From positions 1 to 41,723 of IMG/VR virus record IMGVR_UViG_3300042448_000791: 41,723 bases of DNA, one strand, 5' to 3'. Below the pieces are notes generated by a model that did no database searches, was not told the origin of the DNA, and saw nothing but the letters and a program-made list of their open reading frames with translations. This document shows positions 24,890 through 32,916 of the stretch, piece by piece; position 1 is the first letter of the stretch, and every line of letters starts with the position of its first letter. Position numbers and translations under genes: made by a program. The stretch comes from a virus.

Positions 24890-25581
24890 ATTAAAGTGTA
24901 ATTGTTTAATTCTTTTATTATTGTGTTTTTTGGGTATCTAAATAAAATATCTAATATTGAATTGTATGGATTGTCAAAATTAACGTCTCCCATTTTTATA
25001 AAATTAAGTTCAATATCGTTTAAATTAAAATCTTCTTTATTGTAAAGTTTTTGACCCCCGATTGCATTTACGTACTTGTTACCATTAAAATGTTTAACAA
25101 TATCTTGTAACCCTTCATTTTTTTTTCTATCTGTGATTCCACAACTAGTTGATATTAAATTACATTTTATGTTCAGATAATTACAAACATATTTAATTGA
25201 TGTAAAATTAAAATTTGAAATACTGACATTATCACCTATAGATAAAATTTCATTCTTCCATGGATGTATTATGTTATCAATTACATCATTGTAATACTCG
25301 TCTTTTTTATAAAGTTGAGAAAGTTTTTGTTCAAATTTATTAAACCAATCTTCATTTAATAAAACGTTAACTTCTGTACATTTTTTATTTTGACTGCCGT
25401 TTATAACAGGAATGTTTATTTGAGTGTCACTTTTTATTTTATTTCTTACCATATAACTTCTTTTCATAAAACTAACGTGATCTAAATTAACATATAAATT
25501 AACCGCATTAATTAATTGAAAATACCCAATATAAGGGAAAAAGTAGGGTTGCATTATCCCAATCGTAATGTTATTGTCCAT
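24886..25581 (-). CDS. wbqC: WbqC-family protein
   Basis: This 231-residue protein matches the WbqC family. The N-terminal IMQPYFFPYIGYFQLINAV, then YVNLDHVSFMKRSYMVRNKIK, and later YVNAIGGQKLY are characteristic, and the length is near the usual 220-230. WbqC-like genes occur in O-antigen and capsule clusters next to sugar aminotransferases and are thought to act in building or transferring modified amino sugars; the exact reaction is not established. It overlaps the aminotransferase gene by 11 bases and the methyltransferase by 4. Confidence 0.9.
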   Translation of the reverse strand: MDNNITIGIMQPYFFPYIGYFQLINAVNLYVNLDHVSFMKRSYMVRNKIKSDTQINIPVINGSQNKKCTEVNVLLNEDWFNKFEQKLSQLYKKDEYYNDVIDNIIHPWKNEILSIGDNVSISNFNFTSIKYVCNYLNIKCNLISTSCGITDRKKNEGLQDIVKHFNGNKYVNAIGGQKLYNKEDFNLNDIELNFIKMGDVNFDNPYNSILDILFRYPKNTIIKELNNYTLI

Positions 25582-26212
25582 ACACTTTAAATTTTGAAAG
25601 ATCGGGATAAGATAATTCTAAATCATCATTTTCTTTAGGTTTACCTGTTTTTGTTTCGTAAAATTGAGTTATCAATAGCAGCCCTCTTGCGGATATCTCC
25701 GGCATCATATAAAAGTTCCACCCAACAACTGGGTTGTTGTCAAAATCATCATCGTGATAACTACATTCGTCTCTACCACTAAACCTTGCTTTTTTGAACC
25801 ATTTATAAGCTTGTTCATCGTCAGTTAGAATTGCACCTCCCTTACCTAATTTTAGGTGTTTATAAGGGCCGGTAAAAGACAAACACATATGTGTATTAGG
25901 GACATACATATTAGATGTAAATCTTAAAGCACTATCCCATACTTTTGTTGGATATAATTGATACGCACCTTTTATTGTGTCACCCTCAACAGGTGTAAAT
26001 TTAACTTTACCTCCTGCATGAATAATCTCACAAGGTACCGAAGGGTATGTTCTTGACGGAATCTCAATGGTCATTCCTTTTATTTTTTCATAAGTTAATG
26101 CCAAGAATAACGCATTACTTTGGTTGTCAACGGTAACAACATACTTTGCTCCCGTATAGTGAGATAATTTCTTTTCAAAGTCTTCAGTTATTTTGTGTAC
26201 TCCTTGTGCCAT
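25571..26212 (-). CDS. Compact DegT/DnrJ/EryC1-like aminotransferase
   Basis: This 213-residue PLP enzyme is related to the sugar aminotransferases (DegT/StrS, normally about 370-400 residues). It has ITEDFEKKLSHYTGAKYVVTVDNQSNALFLAL and EIPSRTYPSVP, a cofactor-site segment VWDSALRF, and LSFTGPYKHLKLGKGGAIL, where Lys118 is the likely PLP lysine. The C-terminal domain is missing, yet the frame is intact and there is no sign of a frameshift nearby. It may be a naturally short form. It would make an amino sugar for the acyltransferase. Whether it is active is uncertain. Confidence 0.75.
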   Translation of the reverse strand: MAQGVHKITEDFEKKLSHYTGAKYVVTVDNQSNALFLALTYEKIKGMTIEIPSRTYPSVPCEIIHAGGKVKFTPVEGDTIKGAYQLYPTKVWDSALRFTSNMYVPNTHMCLSFTGPYKHLKLGKGGAILTDDEQAYKWFKKARFSGRDECSYHDDDFDNNPVVGWNFYMMPEISARGLLLITQFYETKTGKPKENDDLELSYPDLSKFKVYGQ

Positions 26213-26213
26213 A

Positions 26214-27725
26214 TTATATAATTATAATGTTATTTTTTATTTTGTCTATGTTATTTTTAATAGATGGAAGTAGATTATTGTGGTAATCGTAATTTAATTT
26301 TACCAAATTTTTTGGATCTTCATTTCTTGTTTGGGATTCATAATGATATGACACACATTCACTACATATATAGTTTTTAAAACCTGAGGATAAAAGATTC
26401 ATATTAACTTCAACATCTTCAAAACAAGAAACATAATTTTCATTAAACATTCCATATTTTTCAAAAGTGTAGTTTCTAACCATCATTAGACCACCCGTGT
26501 TACCAAAAACTTCTTTTGTTGAGTTAGAATAATTGTAATAGTTTTTTAAATTTAAATGTGTTACTCCAATTTTATTATCTATTTTACGAATGAACATTAA
26601 GATTCCATCATGTTGTATTGTGTTATCCTCAAAATGAAGTCTAGCTCCAACGGTACCTGTCATCCTATTTTTTTCAAATACTGACAACATTCCAGTAATA
26701 ACGTCATTCATTATTTTTATATCGTTATTAGAGAATAATAAAAATTCATATTCATCTTTAGGTAAGTTTTTTACAACATCATTATTAATCTTTGCAAAAT
26801 TATAGTAATCATACTCAATTAATTTAACATTCCCAAAAGGTAATATATTATCCTTAATCCAATTTTTTTCTTCTTCAGTTGACCCTGTGTCCGCAATGTA
26901 GACATCAAAAATTTTATAATCACAATGATCGTGAAATGATTTAACACATTCGTATAACATTTCAACTTTACCTTTAGTTGGTATTATAATTGCAATCTTA
27001 CCAAATTTTTTAAATTCTTTTCTTTTTATGTCTGGAGCGTAAATAAACGAAGGTTTTAAATCTAAAGGTAACATACTACCCCATTTCTCAACAAATTTTT
27101 CTTTACTCTCCCAAAATTCCTGATTTGGTTTACCTATAGATTGGTGAGTTATTTCAAAGGATGAGGTAACCCCAATTTTAATCCCATCTAAATAATTTGG
27201 AAGACAAAAAAGATGATCGTAAAAGTGAAATTTACCAATTGTTTCATCAAACCTATGTTTAATTTTTGTTTTATCAAATGACATAAATAAACCATCAATT
27301 GTAACGACAGGAATTAAAAATGGTAATTTAGGTGAATACTTGTTTAACCATTTTTTTTGTCCGTCAGGATGGTGATAAACTTGACCAACCATTGTTTGTT
27401 TCATTCTATCCCAATAAACGCCTGTTTCAGGAAAATAACAAGATCCGGCTTTTCCAATTATACCGAATTCGGGGTTATTAGAATAATCTTCTAATAATTT
27501 TTTACCCCAATTCTTTTCAAGTTTAATGTCGTTGTGACAACATACAACAATATCATAAATTGATTGTGTAACACCACTGTTATAAACTTCCGATAATGAA
27601 TATTGGTTATGGTTCACATATTCTAATATTTGAACATCTTTAACACCAACTGTTTGTAACAAATGTTGTTTAAATTTGTTATTATATTCTTGATCCTTAT
27701 GTGTTGAGTAGATAATCGTTATCAT
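26214..27725 (-). CDS. Two-domain glycosyltransferase (tandem GT-A)
   Basis: This is a 503-residue protein. The N-terminal half (about residues 1-240) is a GT-A-like domain: MITIIYSTHKDQEYNNKFKQ and DIVVCCHNDIKLEKNWG. The second half (from about residue 244) is a clear GT2: KIAIIIPTKGKVEMLYECV, DVYIADTGSTEEE, FLLFSNNDIKIMNDVI, with the acceptor-side GNTGGLMMVRNYTFEKYGMF and CFEDVEVNMNLL. Two catalytic domains suggest it adds two sugars in turn or makes a short repeat. It overlaps the gene at 27722 by 4 bases and lies 1 base before the aminotransferase. Confidence 0.85.
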   Translation of the reverse strand: MITIIYSTHKDQEYNNKFKQHLLQTVGVKDVQILEYVNHNQYSLSEVYNSGVTQSIYDIVVCCHNDIKLEKNWGKKLLEDYSNNPEFGIIGKAGSCYFPETGVYWDRMKQTMVGQVYHHPDGQKKWLNKYSPKLPFLIPVVTIDGLFMSFDKTKIKHRFDETIGKFHFYDHLFCLPNYLDGIKIGVTSSFEITHQSIGKPNQEFWESKEKFVEKWGSMLPLDLKPSFIYAPDIKRKEFKKFGKIAIIIPTKGKVEMLYECVKSFHDHCDYKIFDVYIADTGSTEEEKNWIKDNILPFGNVKLIEYDYYNFAKINNDVVKNLPKDEYEFLLFSNNDIKIMNDVITGMLSVFEKNRMTGTVGARLHFEDNTIQHDGILMFIRKIDNKIGVTHLNLKNYYNYSNSTKEVFGNTGGLMMVRNYTFEKYGMFNENYVSCFEDVEVNMNLLSSGFKNYICSECVSYHYESQTRNEDPKNLVKLNYDYHNNLLPSIKNNIDKIKNNIIII

Positions 27726-28555
27726 GTTAAAAAATTTTCATTGTAGTATTTTTTTGCATTTTCTTCTGATTTTACATAATGATGTTCACTCTGAACGGTT
27801 TGATAACCACTTGATAATTCTGACCAAAATGAATGTGTAAAATTTTTCCTATAATCCACAAATTTATATCCTTTTAAATGTAAACTTTTAAACCAAGGGA
27901 CACCGGCATCTGGCCCAAACACACCAAAAAATGGAGTGTTACCATTTGGGTATGTTTCTTTATTAGACATTTCCCGATTAATTAAACATGCCCATTCATT
28001 TAATCTACATTCGGGTAATGGTTTTGGGTTTATTGGGTCAATATTTTCTTTGTTAGTTCTTGAATATGGTAACTCTAATGATAGAACTTCTTCATAAGTT
28101 GGGTTCCAATCATAAAATTTTTCACCACTACATAAATTTGCATTTTTTGCCGGACAATTCCAACACTGACCAATTTCTCCAATACCTATAGAATCTTTTA
28201 TATTTTCTAGCATATTACCAATAATGTCTCCCGTATATAAAACATCATTGTGAGTTATAAAAATAAATTCTTTATCACTATGCTCAAAACCATATTGAGC
28301 AAAAAGTTTAAGTCTATCGTTTTGGTTATGTATATCTTTTAATTTATATATAAAAGAAGTTTCTCTTTCGTAAATTAATAAATTATCAAAATAATCCGTA
28401 ACCCAATCAACATTATCATTAAAAGGATGTGTTGGTTCTTTTATGAAAAATATTTTATCAATGTGTTCTCCCGAATGACTCATTAAACTTTTTAATGTAC
28501 ATAAAGTTTGCCAAGGTTTCCCATAAATTGGTATTAATACGTCTACTTTTTTCAT
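27722..28555 (-). CDS. Family 2-like glycosyltransferase
   Basis: This 277-residue protein opens with KVDVLIPIYGKPWQTLCTLKSL and has FIFITHNDVLYTGDIIGNML, with an N-D pair where GT2 has DxD. A middle Cys group (CWNCPAKNANLCSG) may bind a metal. The rest, PFFGVFGPDAGVPWFKSLHL, looks like an acceptor-binding domain. It lies 6 bases after the dUTPase gene and overlaps the tandem GT by 4. The DxD is not perfect, so activity is less sure than in its neighbours. Confidence 0.7.
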   Translation of the reverse strand: MKKVDVLIPIYGKPWQTLCTLKSLMSHSGEHIDKIFFIKEPTHPFNDNVDWVTDYFDNLLIYERETSFIYKLKDIHNQNDRLKLFAQYGFEHSDKEFIFITHNDVLYTGDIIGNMLENIKDSIGIGEIGQCWNCPAKNANLCSGEKFYDWNPTYEEVLSLELPYSRTNKENIDPINPKPLPECRLNEWACLINREMSNKETYPNGNTPFFGVFGPDAGVPWFKSLHLKGYKFVDYRKNFTHSFWSELSSGYQTVQSEHHYVKSEENAKKYYNENFLT

Positions 28556-28561
28556 ATTCGT

Positions 28562-29143
28562 TTATAATCCAGTACTACCAAATCCATTATCAGATCTGTC
28601 TTTATTCTTTATTGTGTTAACTTTTATTAAATCCAACCATTTTCCACATACCACAGGACACACAACCGCTTGAGCAATTTTTTGACCTTCTTTAATCTCA
28701 ACAGGACTATTTGTTGTGTTGAATAATATAACTTTAATTTCACCTGTGTATCCTTGATCTACGGTTCCTGGTGAGTTCAATACCATTAGACCTTGATTAA
28801 TTGCTAACCCACTTTTTGATCTAATCTGAATTTCATAATTTTCGGGAACATCAAAATTAACTCCCGTTGGTATTAATATTCTACCAAATGGTTCAATAGT
28901 TAATGATTCCATTGAATATAAATCCATACCTGAATCAGTTGGATATGCAAAATTAGGATCGTATTTTTTTGATGAAAACTCTAATTTCATTGTTGGTTGA
29001 TAAGATTCCATTTCTTTTTCAAGTTCAAAAAGATCCAACCCATGTTTATCTATAATTTCATCATAGTTCATTTCATTCATGTCTTCACCAAACATTGAAT
29101 CTAATTCTTCTAATTGTTTTATTAATTTTGTAACGTCATCCAT
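28562..29143 (-). CDS. dut: dUTPase (dUTP pyrophosphatase) with N-terminal extension
   Basis: This 193-residue enzyme converts dUTP to dUMP and keeps uracil out of phage DNA. All five motifs of the trimeric dUTPase are present: DSGMDLYS (70-77), RSKSGLA (108-114), the substrate loop GTVDQGYTGEIKV (126-138), GQKIAQAVV (153-161), and the C-terminal RSDNGFGSTG (183-192). The enzyme domain starts near residue 52. The first 50 residues are an added acidic helical extension not needed for catalysis. It overlaps the exonuclease by one base and sits inside the glycan island. Confidence 0.96.
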   Translation of the reverse strand: MDDVTKLIKQLEELDSMFGEDMNEMNYDEIIDKHGLDLFELEKEMESYQPTMKLEFSSKKYDPNFAYPTDSGMDLYSMESLTIEPFGRILIPTGVNFDVPENYEIQIRSKSGLAINQGLMVLNSPGTVDQGYTGEIKVILFNTTNSPVEIKEGQKIAQAVVCPVVCGKWLDLIKVNTIKNKDRSDNGFGSTGL

Positions 29144-29844
29144 TATTTTAATTCTTTTAATTTAATAATTGCATCAATTAGTACCTCAACATCTCTCTCA
29201 CAGTACTCTCCAATTTCTTTTAACATACCTTTGTTCCAATAACAATCATGAACTTTGTCACCAGTTACGTCACCACCTTTTGGTGTTGGTATATCTAAAC
29301 AAGAACACATTAAATCTAATGACCCAATTGCGGTGTATGCTCCGTATTGCCACACATCCTTTGTGTCAATTGCTTTAACTTCCCAAGGTTTTGTGTCATA
29401 GGATGGTAGAATTGAAGATGGTTTTAATCCATTGATGATCATTCTTTTTGCAATCATTGGAATGTCAAAGTTTTTTAAATTGTGACCACATAAGTAAAAA
29501 TCCAATTTACCACAACGATTTAATAACGTTTGTAAATCTTTTAATAGTTCACCCTCATTATCACTTGAGAATGTTTGTTTTTTAACTTCATTGTTATCCA
29601 TAACAAATGCAACACTAACACAAACTATTTTTGCAAACTCAGGAACTAATGCGGTTCTTCTTGTGAAAATTTCATCCAAAGATGATTGTGAGTCCTCAGG
29701 AAATCTTTTGTGAAACCAATCAATATATTTCACAAATTGTTCGGCAACTCTTGGGTATTCTTTTACACAAGTTTGATAATCTTTTGTTATTCCCACAGTT
29801 TCAATGTCAAGGAATAAAATTTTTGTAATTGGAATATTAATCAT
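29143..29844 (-). CDS. 3'-5' exonuclease, DnaQ/PolB-like (DEDDy)
   Basis: This 233-residue protein of the PolB-type 3'-5' exonuclease family shows Exo I ILFLDIETVGI (Asp13, Glu15), Exo II CGHNLKNFDIP (near residue 120), and Exo III with GEYCERDVEVL (Tyr and Asp near the end). The stand-alone domain resembles exonucleases that proofread or process DNA 3' ends. Between Exo II and III lies a moderate insertion. It overlaps dUTPase by one base and the cytidylyltransferase by eight. All metal-binding residues are present, so activity is likely. Confidence 0.87.
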   Translation of the reverse strand: MINIPITKILFLDIETVGITKDYQTCVKEYPRVAEQFVKYIDWFHKRFPEDSQSSLDEIFTRRTALVPEFAKIVCVSVAFVMDNNEVKKQTFSSDNEGELLKDLQTLLNRCGKLDFYLCGHNLKNFDIPMIAKRMIINGLKPSSILPSYDTKPWEVKAIDTKDVWQYGAYTAIGSLDLMCSCLDIPTPKGGDVTGDKVHDCYWNKGMLKEIGEYCERDVEVLIDAIIKLKELK

Positions 29845-30295
29845 TTGATTCTAAATTTTTTATTAAATCTGGATTTTGTTTTAAAGTTTGTATTGTAATA
29901 AGGTCTTTTATTTTGGTTGTTGACCAATTATGTGACCTAGTTGTGTAAATAACCTCAATAGGTAGGTGATCACCCGTAAATCGTTTACCTATGTAATCAT
30001 CACCTAAAATTCTTACATCAGGTTTGTAAAATTCAATTAACTTAATAAGATCTTCTTCGGTTTGATATGTTACAACCTCATCAACGTATTTTATTGACAT
30101 CAAAGTTTTATACCTTTCATACAAAGGTATAACTGGTTTATATTTAGTGAATCTTGTTTCAGATGGATCTCTTTGTAAGAATACCATAAAATAATCACAA
30201 TTTTCTTTTGCGGTTTCAAATGTGTATATGTAACCTGGATGTAACAAATCAAAGTTACCTGCCGTAAAACCTATTATTCCTTTTTTATTGTTCAT
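29837..30295 (-). CDS. Cytidylyltransferase-like protein (TagD/glycerol-3-phosphate type)
   Basis: This 152-residue nucleotidyltransferase fold has GFTAGNFDLLHPGYIYTFETA (HxGH region) and VDEVVTYQTEEDLI, then ILGDDYIGKRFTG. The C-terminal RSHNWSTTKIKDL matches the R-x-x-x-S-T-T motif of TagD-like enzymes. The HxGH motif reads H-P-G-Y, so the second catalytic His is Tyr. This may lower or change activity. In the island it would activate a polyol or sugar phosphate with CTP. It lies 1 base before the GT-B gene. Confidence 0.78.
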   Translation of the reverse strand: MNNKKGIIGFTAGNFDLLHPGYIYTFETAKENCDYFMVFLQRDPSETRFTKYKPVIPLYERYKTLMSIKYVDEVVTYQTEEDLIKLIEFYKPDVRILGDDYIGKRFTGDHLPIEVIYTTRSHNWSTTKIKDLITIQTLKQNPDLIKNLESND

Positions 30296-30296
30296 G

Positions 30297-31511
30297 TTAT
30301 TTAATTAAAGATTTATAAAATTCTGATCTTGTTTTAGTGACTTGGTTAAGGTCATATTTGTCTTTTACCGTTTCGTATAATCTTTCACCAAGATCAACAA
30401 TCATACTTGGGTTGTCAACCAATTTTTTAATATTTTTTGCCCAATCACTATGATTATTATTTTCATTAACTAATAAAGCATTACCATCGGTAAATTGACC
30501 TTGATGTAAAGCGTGTTTCAAATCAATAGTATATGGACCAACATTTGACGCAATTAATGCTTTCTTATAAAATCCCGCCTCAATAACTTTTAATTGAGAT
30601 TTCATTCTATTAAAAATATGATTTTGAATTGGCGCTAACGATATATCAAATTTAGAATAATTTTTAGCGTAAGATGTAACAGGTTTTGTCCATACTCTAA
30701 CATAATTTTCATTTTCCCAACCATTGTATGTACCATCTTCAAATTTATCTAAGAATTCTTTATACTTTGGTGTTATAATTTTATAATCGTTTGTAAAAAT
30801 TTTCTCATATTTAATCCAAACTGTTTCTTCAGGTTTTATTGGTCTTTGGGTTTTTTCTCCCGTTTGTTTATTTAATTCGGTAACAGTTCCACGAATGTCA
30901 AAACCACAAACAAAATATTGTAATTTATCTTGTAATGGTGATAATTTAGAAATTGTACCATCCATTAACTTTAAATCGTGTAAATGTGAAGAACCTCCTA
31001 ACCAACCAATTCTGATTTTATCTGATGATAATGTTGGTTCTTTAAATTGTGATTCATTTGGGTCAATAGCATTTGGGAATACAACAACATTCTTATTAAA
31101 TTTACGAATCTCATCTGCAAAAATTTCTGTTGTTGTAATAACATACGAACAAACTTTTAAATTTTTAATGATTTTCTCATGTAATTTATTTTGCATAATT
31201 AATTGATGAATAGGATGTTCCTTTGTTGGTAACCAATAGTCATCAATGTCACCAACAACAACAATTCCCATACCTTTTAATTTCTCAATCAAAGCAGGAC
31301 ATGAGTCATAGTCTTGTCCAATACTACGGTGGAAATGAACTATTTGATATTTTTTCCAATAGTTGTCATCTTGAATTTTAGGTGTGTAATCAATATCAAC
31401 GTGAAAGTCGTTAGGATATATATTTTGTAATTTTACGTGTGGATCTACCGATCTAAATTTCCCAACACCTGATGTGTCTGAGGGCAATACTAATACATTA
31501 ATTTTTTCCAT
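30297..31511 (-). CDS. GT-B glycosyltransferase (GT4-like), first gene of glycan island
   Basis: This 404-residue protein starts at ATG 31511 (MEKINVLVLPSD). The frame runs on to a TTG at 31571 but would swallow the promoter. The N-lobe has GVGKFRSVDPHVKLQ and YQIVHFHRSIG. The C-lobe has KIRIGWLGGSSHLHDL and the donor-site segment SQLKVIEAGFYKKALIASNVGPY, with a Glu in the GT4 position. The length is normal for GT4. It is the promoter-proximal gene of a minus-strand run of fifteen genes reaching 19882. Substrate unknown. Confidence 0.85.
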   Translation of the reverse strand: MEKINVLVLPSDTSGVGKFRSVDPHVKLQNIYPNDFHVDIDYTPKIQDDNYWKKYQIVHFHRSIGQDYDSCPALIEKLKGMGIVVVGDIDDYWLPTKEHPIHQLIMQNKLHEKIIKNLKVCSYVITTTEIFADEIRKFNKNVVVFPNAIDPNESQFKEPTLSSDKIRIGWLGGSSHLHDLKLMDGTISKLSPLQDKLQYFVCGFDIRGTVTELNKQTGEKTQRPIKPEETVWIKYEKIFTNDYKIITPKYKEFLDKFEDGTYNGWENENYVRVWTKPVTSYAKNYSKFDISLAPIQNHIFNRMKSQLKVIEAGFYKKALIASNVGPYTIDLKHALHQGQFTDGNALLVNENNNHSDWAKNIKKLVDNPSMIVDLGERLYETVKDKYDLNQVTKTRSEFYKSLIK

Positions 31512-31527
31512 AGTTATAATAATAATA

Positions 31528-31558
31528 GAAATATAATCTAATTCTATAGAAATATCAA
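31528..31558 (-). promoter_or_regulatory. Host-like promoter of the glycan island
   Basis: On the minus strand there is a TTG (31558-31556), a 20-base spacer and TATATTTC (31535-31528), one base off TAnnTTTG. It lies 16 bases upstream of the ATG at 31511 and just past the upstream terminator. This suggests early transcription by host polymerase. Confidence 0.45.
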
Positions 31559-31569
31559 CCCATAAAAAC

Positions 31570-31594
31570 AAAAAACCCCAATCATTGATTGAGG
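31570..31594 (-). terminator. Terminator after the 34531-31619 operon
   Basis: CCCCAATCA (31576-31584) and TGATTGAGG (31586-31594) form a nine-pair stem with one G-T pair. The minus strand runs into a T-run (31570-31575). It ends the minus-strand unit that began near 34531 and insulates the glycan island. Confidence 0.75.
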
Positions 31595-31618
31595 TTTCCT
31601 TTTTTATTTTAAATTAAA

Positions 31619-32221
31619 TTATTTTGCTATTTTTTTGACTCTAATTAACTTACCTTCAAAAATATGTTGACCAACTCTAAATTTAAAAACTTCATTACTC
31701 TTAGTTTCAGATTCAGTTAATAACCCATTTTCTCTAAGAACATCTTGTACTGTTTCTCTAACAATGTCTCTTATCACATTTGCATCTACACCAACATTAG
31801 ATTGTTGTGGTTGTTGTTGTCTTTGTGGTTGTTTGTTCTCTAACAATTCTCCTTTTGCATTTATATTCATTAACCTACTTGCCTTTTCAACCAACTCATT
31901 TGATAATGTTCCACTACCAGCACCCATTGTAGGTTGTTGTATTGGATGTTCCATCATTAATTTTTTAATTTCATCAGGTAATTTAGAACCTAAAATTCTA
32001 TCAGTTGTCATTGGTCCATTATTAATTGGTTTTGCAACTTCTTGTTCCGATAAAAATTCTTGTGGTAAATTGTAAGTTGCTTGAATAGGTTGGTAATCTT
32101 CTACCATTGGTGATGATGATCCCCCTGATGACTGAATACCATTTCTACCCATGTCATTGTGTTTTTCCATGATCTTTTTTGAGATCATTAATTTTTGTAT
32201 TAAATCTTGTTCTGAATTCAT
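31619..32221 (-). CDS. Hypothetical Gln-rich protein, probably virion-associated
   Basis: This is a 200-residue protein with disordered Gly/Ser/Gln-rich parts (SSGGSSSP, then QPQRQQQPQQSN). The C-terminus is ordered: VIRDIVRETVQDVLRENGLLTESE, then a small beta unit (FKFRVGQHIFEGKLIRVKKIAK). The L-T-E before Ser near the end fits a gp21-type cut site. It is the last gene of its operon, 2 bases after the WYL-like gene. Function is unknown. The C-terminal amphipathic peptide looks like those of putative head proteins here. Confidence 0.6.
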   Translation of the reverse strand: MNSEQDLIQKLMISKKIMEKHNDMGRNGIQSSGGSSSPMVEDYQPIQATYNLPQEFLSEQEVAKPINNGPMTTDRILGSKLPDEIKKLMMEHPIQQPTMGAGSGTLSNELVEKASRLMNINAKGELLENKQPQRQQQPQQSNVGVDANVIRDIVRETVQDVLRENGLLTESETKSNEVFKFRVGQHIFEGKLIRVKKIAK

Positions 32222-32223
32222 AG

Positions 32224-32628
32224 TTATGCTAAATTTTCTTCAGTGTTATCAAAGACTGCGTTAATAATAACTTTAGTCATACTTTTATCTCCGTTAGGAT
32301 TATAGTTTGGTCTTGGTTCATTAAATGTTTCTGCCGTTGGTCTGATAAATTGAACTTTGTCTAATCTAAACATTCTCCAACTTGGTAAAGGTTTTTCACC
32401 TAAGTACGCTCTGTGGGAAGCACCTTCCATGTCCCAAGCTCGTAATACAGGATTTCCACTTTTACTATAACCAAAACATACAGGTTCAATCGTTCTTAAA
32501 CCATTACCTCCCGGCTCACGACCATTATAATAAATCACAACGCGTCTTTTTTTCTTAATAGCATCAACTACTGATTCAATTGATGCTACTTCAACAATAA
32601 GACCTTTTAATGTATTGTAAAGTTTCAT
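32224..32628 (-). CDS. Stand-alone WYL-domain-like protein
   Basis: This 134-residue protein resembles the WYL domain: KKRRVVIYYNG, then RTIEPVCFGYSKSGNPVLRAWDMEG and PSWRMFRLDKVQFI. In bacteria WYL domains bind nucleic acids or other ligands and regulate transcription or defence genes, usually fused to a winged helix. Here it stands alone, with no DNA-binding helix. The N-terminus MKLYNTLKGLIVEVAS again looks like a short amphipathic lead. Its start overlaps the stop of the gene at 32628. Role unknown: regulator, anti-defence or structural. Confidence 0.6.
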   Translation of the reverse strand: MKLYNTLKGLIVEVASIESVVDAIKKKRRVVIYYNGREPGGNGLRTIEPVCFGYSKSGNPVLRAWDMEGASHRAYLGEKPLPSWRMFRLDKVQFIRPTAETFNEPRPNYNPNGDKSMTKVIINAVFDNTEENLA

Positions 32629-32915
32629 TATGCTGACGGAGTTGTGTAAGGTTTGTTTTTTTGATATTCATTAATTTTTATCTCACTAATACGTTCAATT
32701 GTATCCACAGATGAACCACCATTGGCGGTATCCAAAAATACTCCTGTACCTTTACCAAATTCATCACCATCAGATATTGCATCTTTGTTAGTTGAGGAAT
32801 AAGGGTTAACCGACTTGTAATCGTTTTTTGGGATTAACTTTTGTCTTTGTTGTTCAGCGATTTGTCCTAATTCATTATTAGGTTGACTAAAATCTAATCT
32901 TTCACTTGTTGCCAT
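32628..32915 (-). CDS. Hypothetical small hydrophilic protein
   Basis: This is a 95-residue protein rich in Asn, Ser, Asp and Gly, probably largely disordered (GDEFGKGTGVFLDTANGGSS) with a short helical N-terminus. No known motif. It overlaps the WYL-like gene by one base and lies 1 base after the gene at 32917, so it is translated from the same message. Small, disordered proteins in such positions are often virion components, but that is only context. Confidence 0.55.
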   Translation of the reverse strand: MATSERLDFSQPNNELGQIAEQQRQKLIPKNDYKSVNPYSSTNKDAISDGDEFGKGTGVFLDTANGGSSVDTIERISEIKINEYQKNKPYTTPSA

Positions 32916-32916
32916 A

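Noticed and set aside
31512-31571. N-terminal extension of the first glycan-island gene
   Set aside because: It begins with TTG, contains the likely promoter, and adds residues unlike a GT-B N-terminus.
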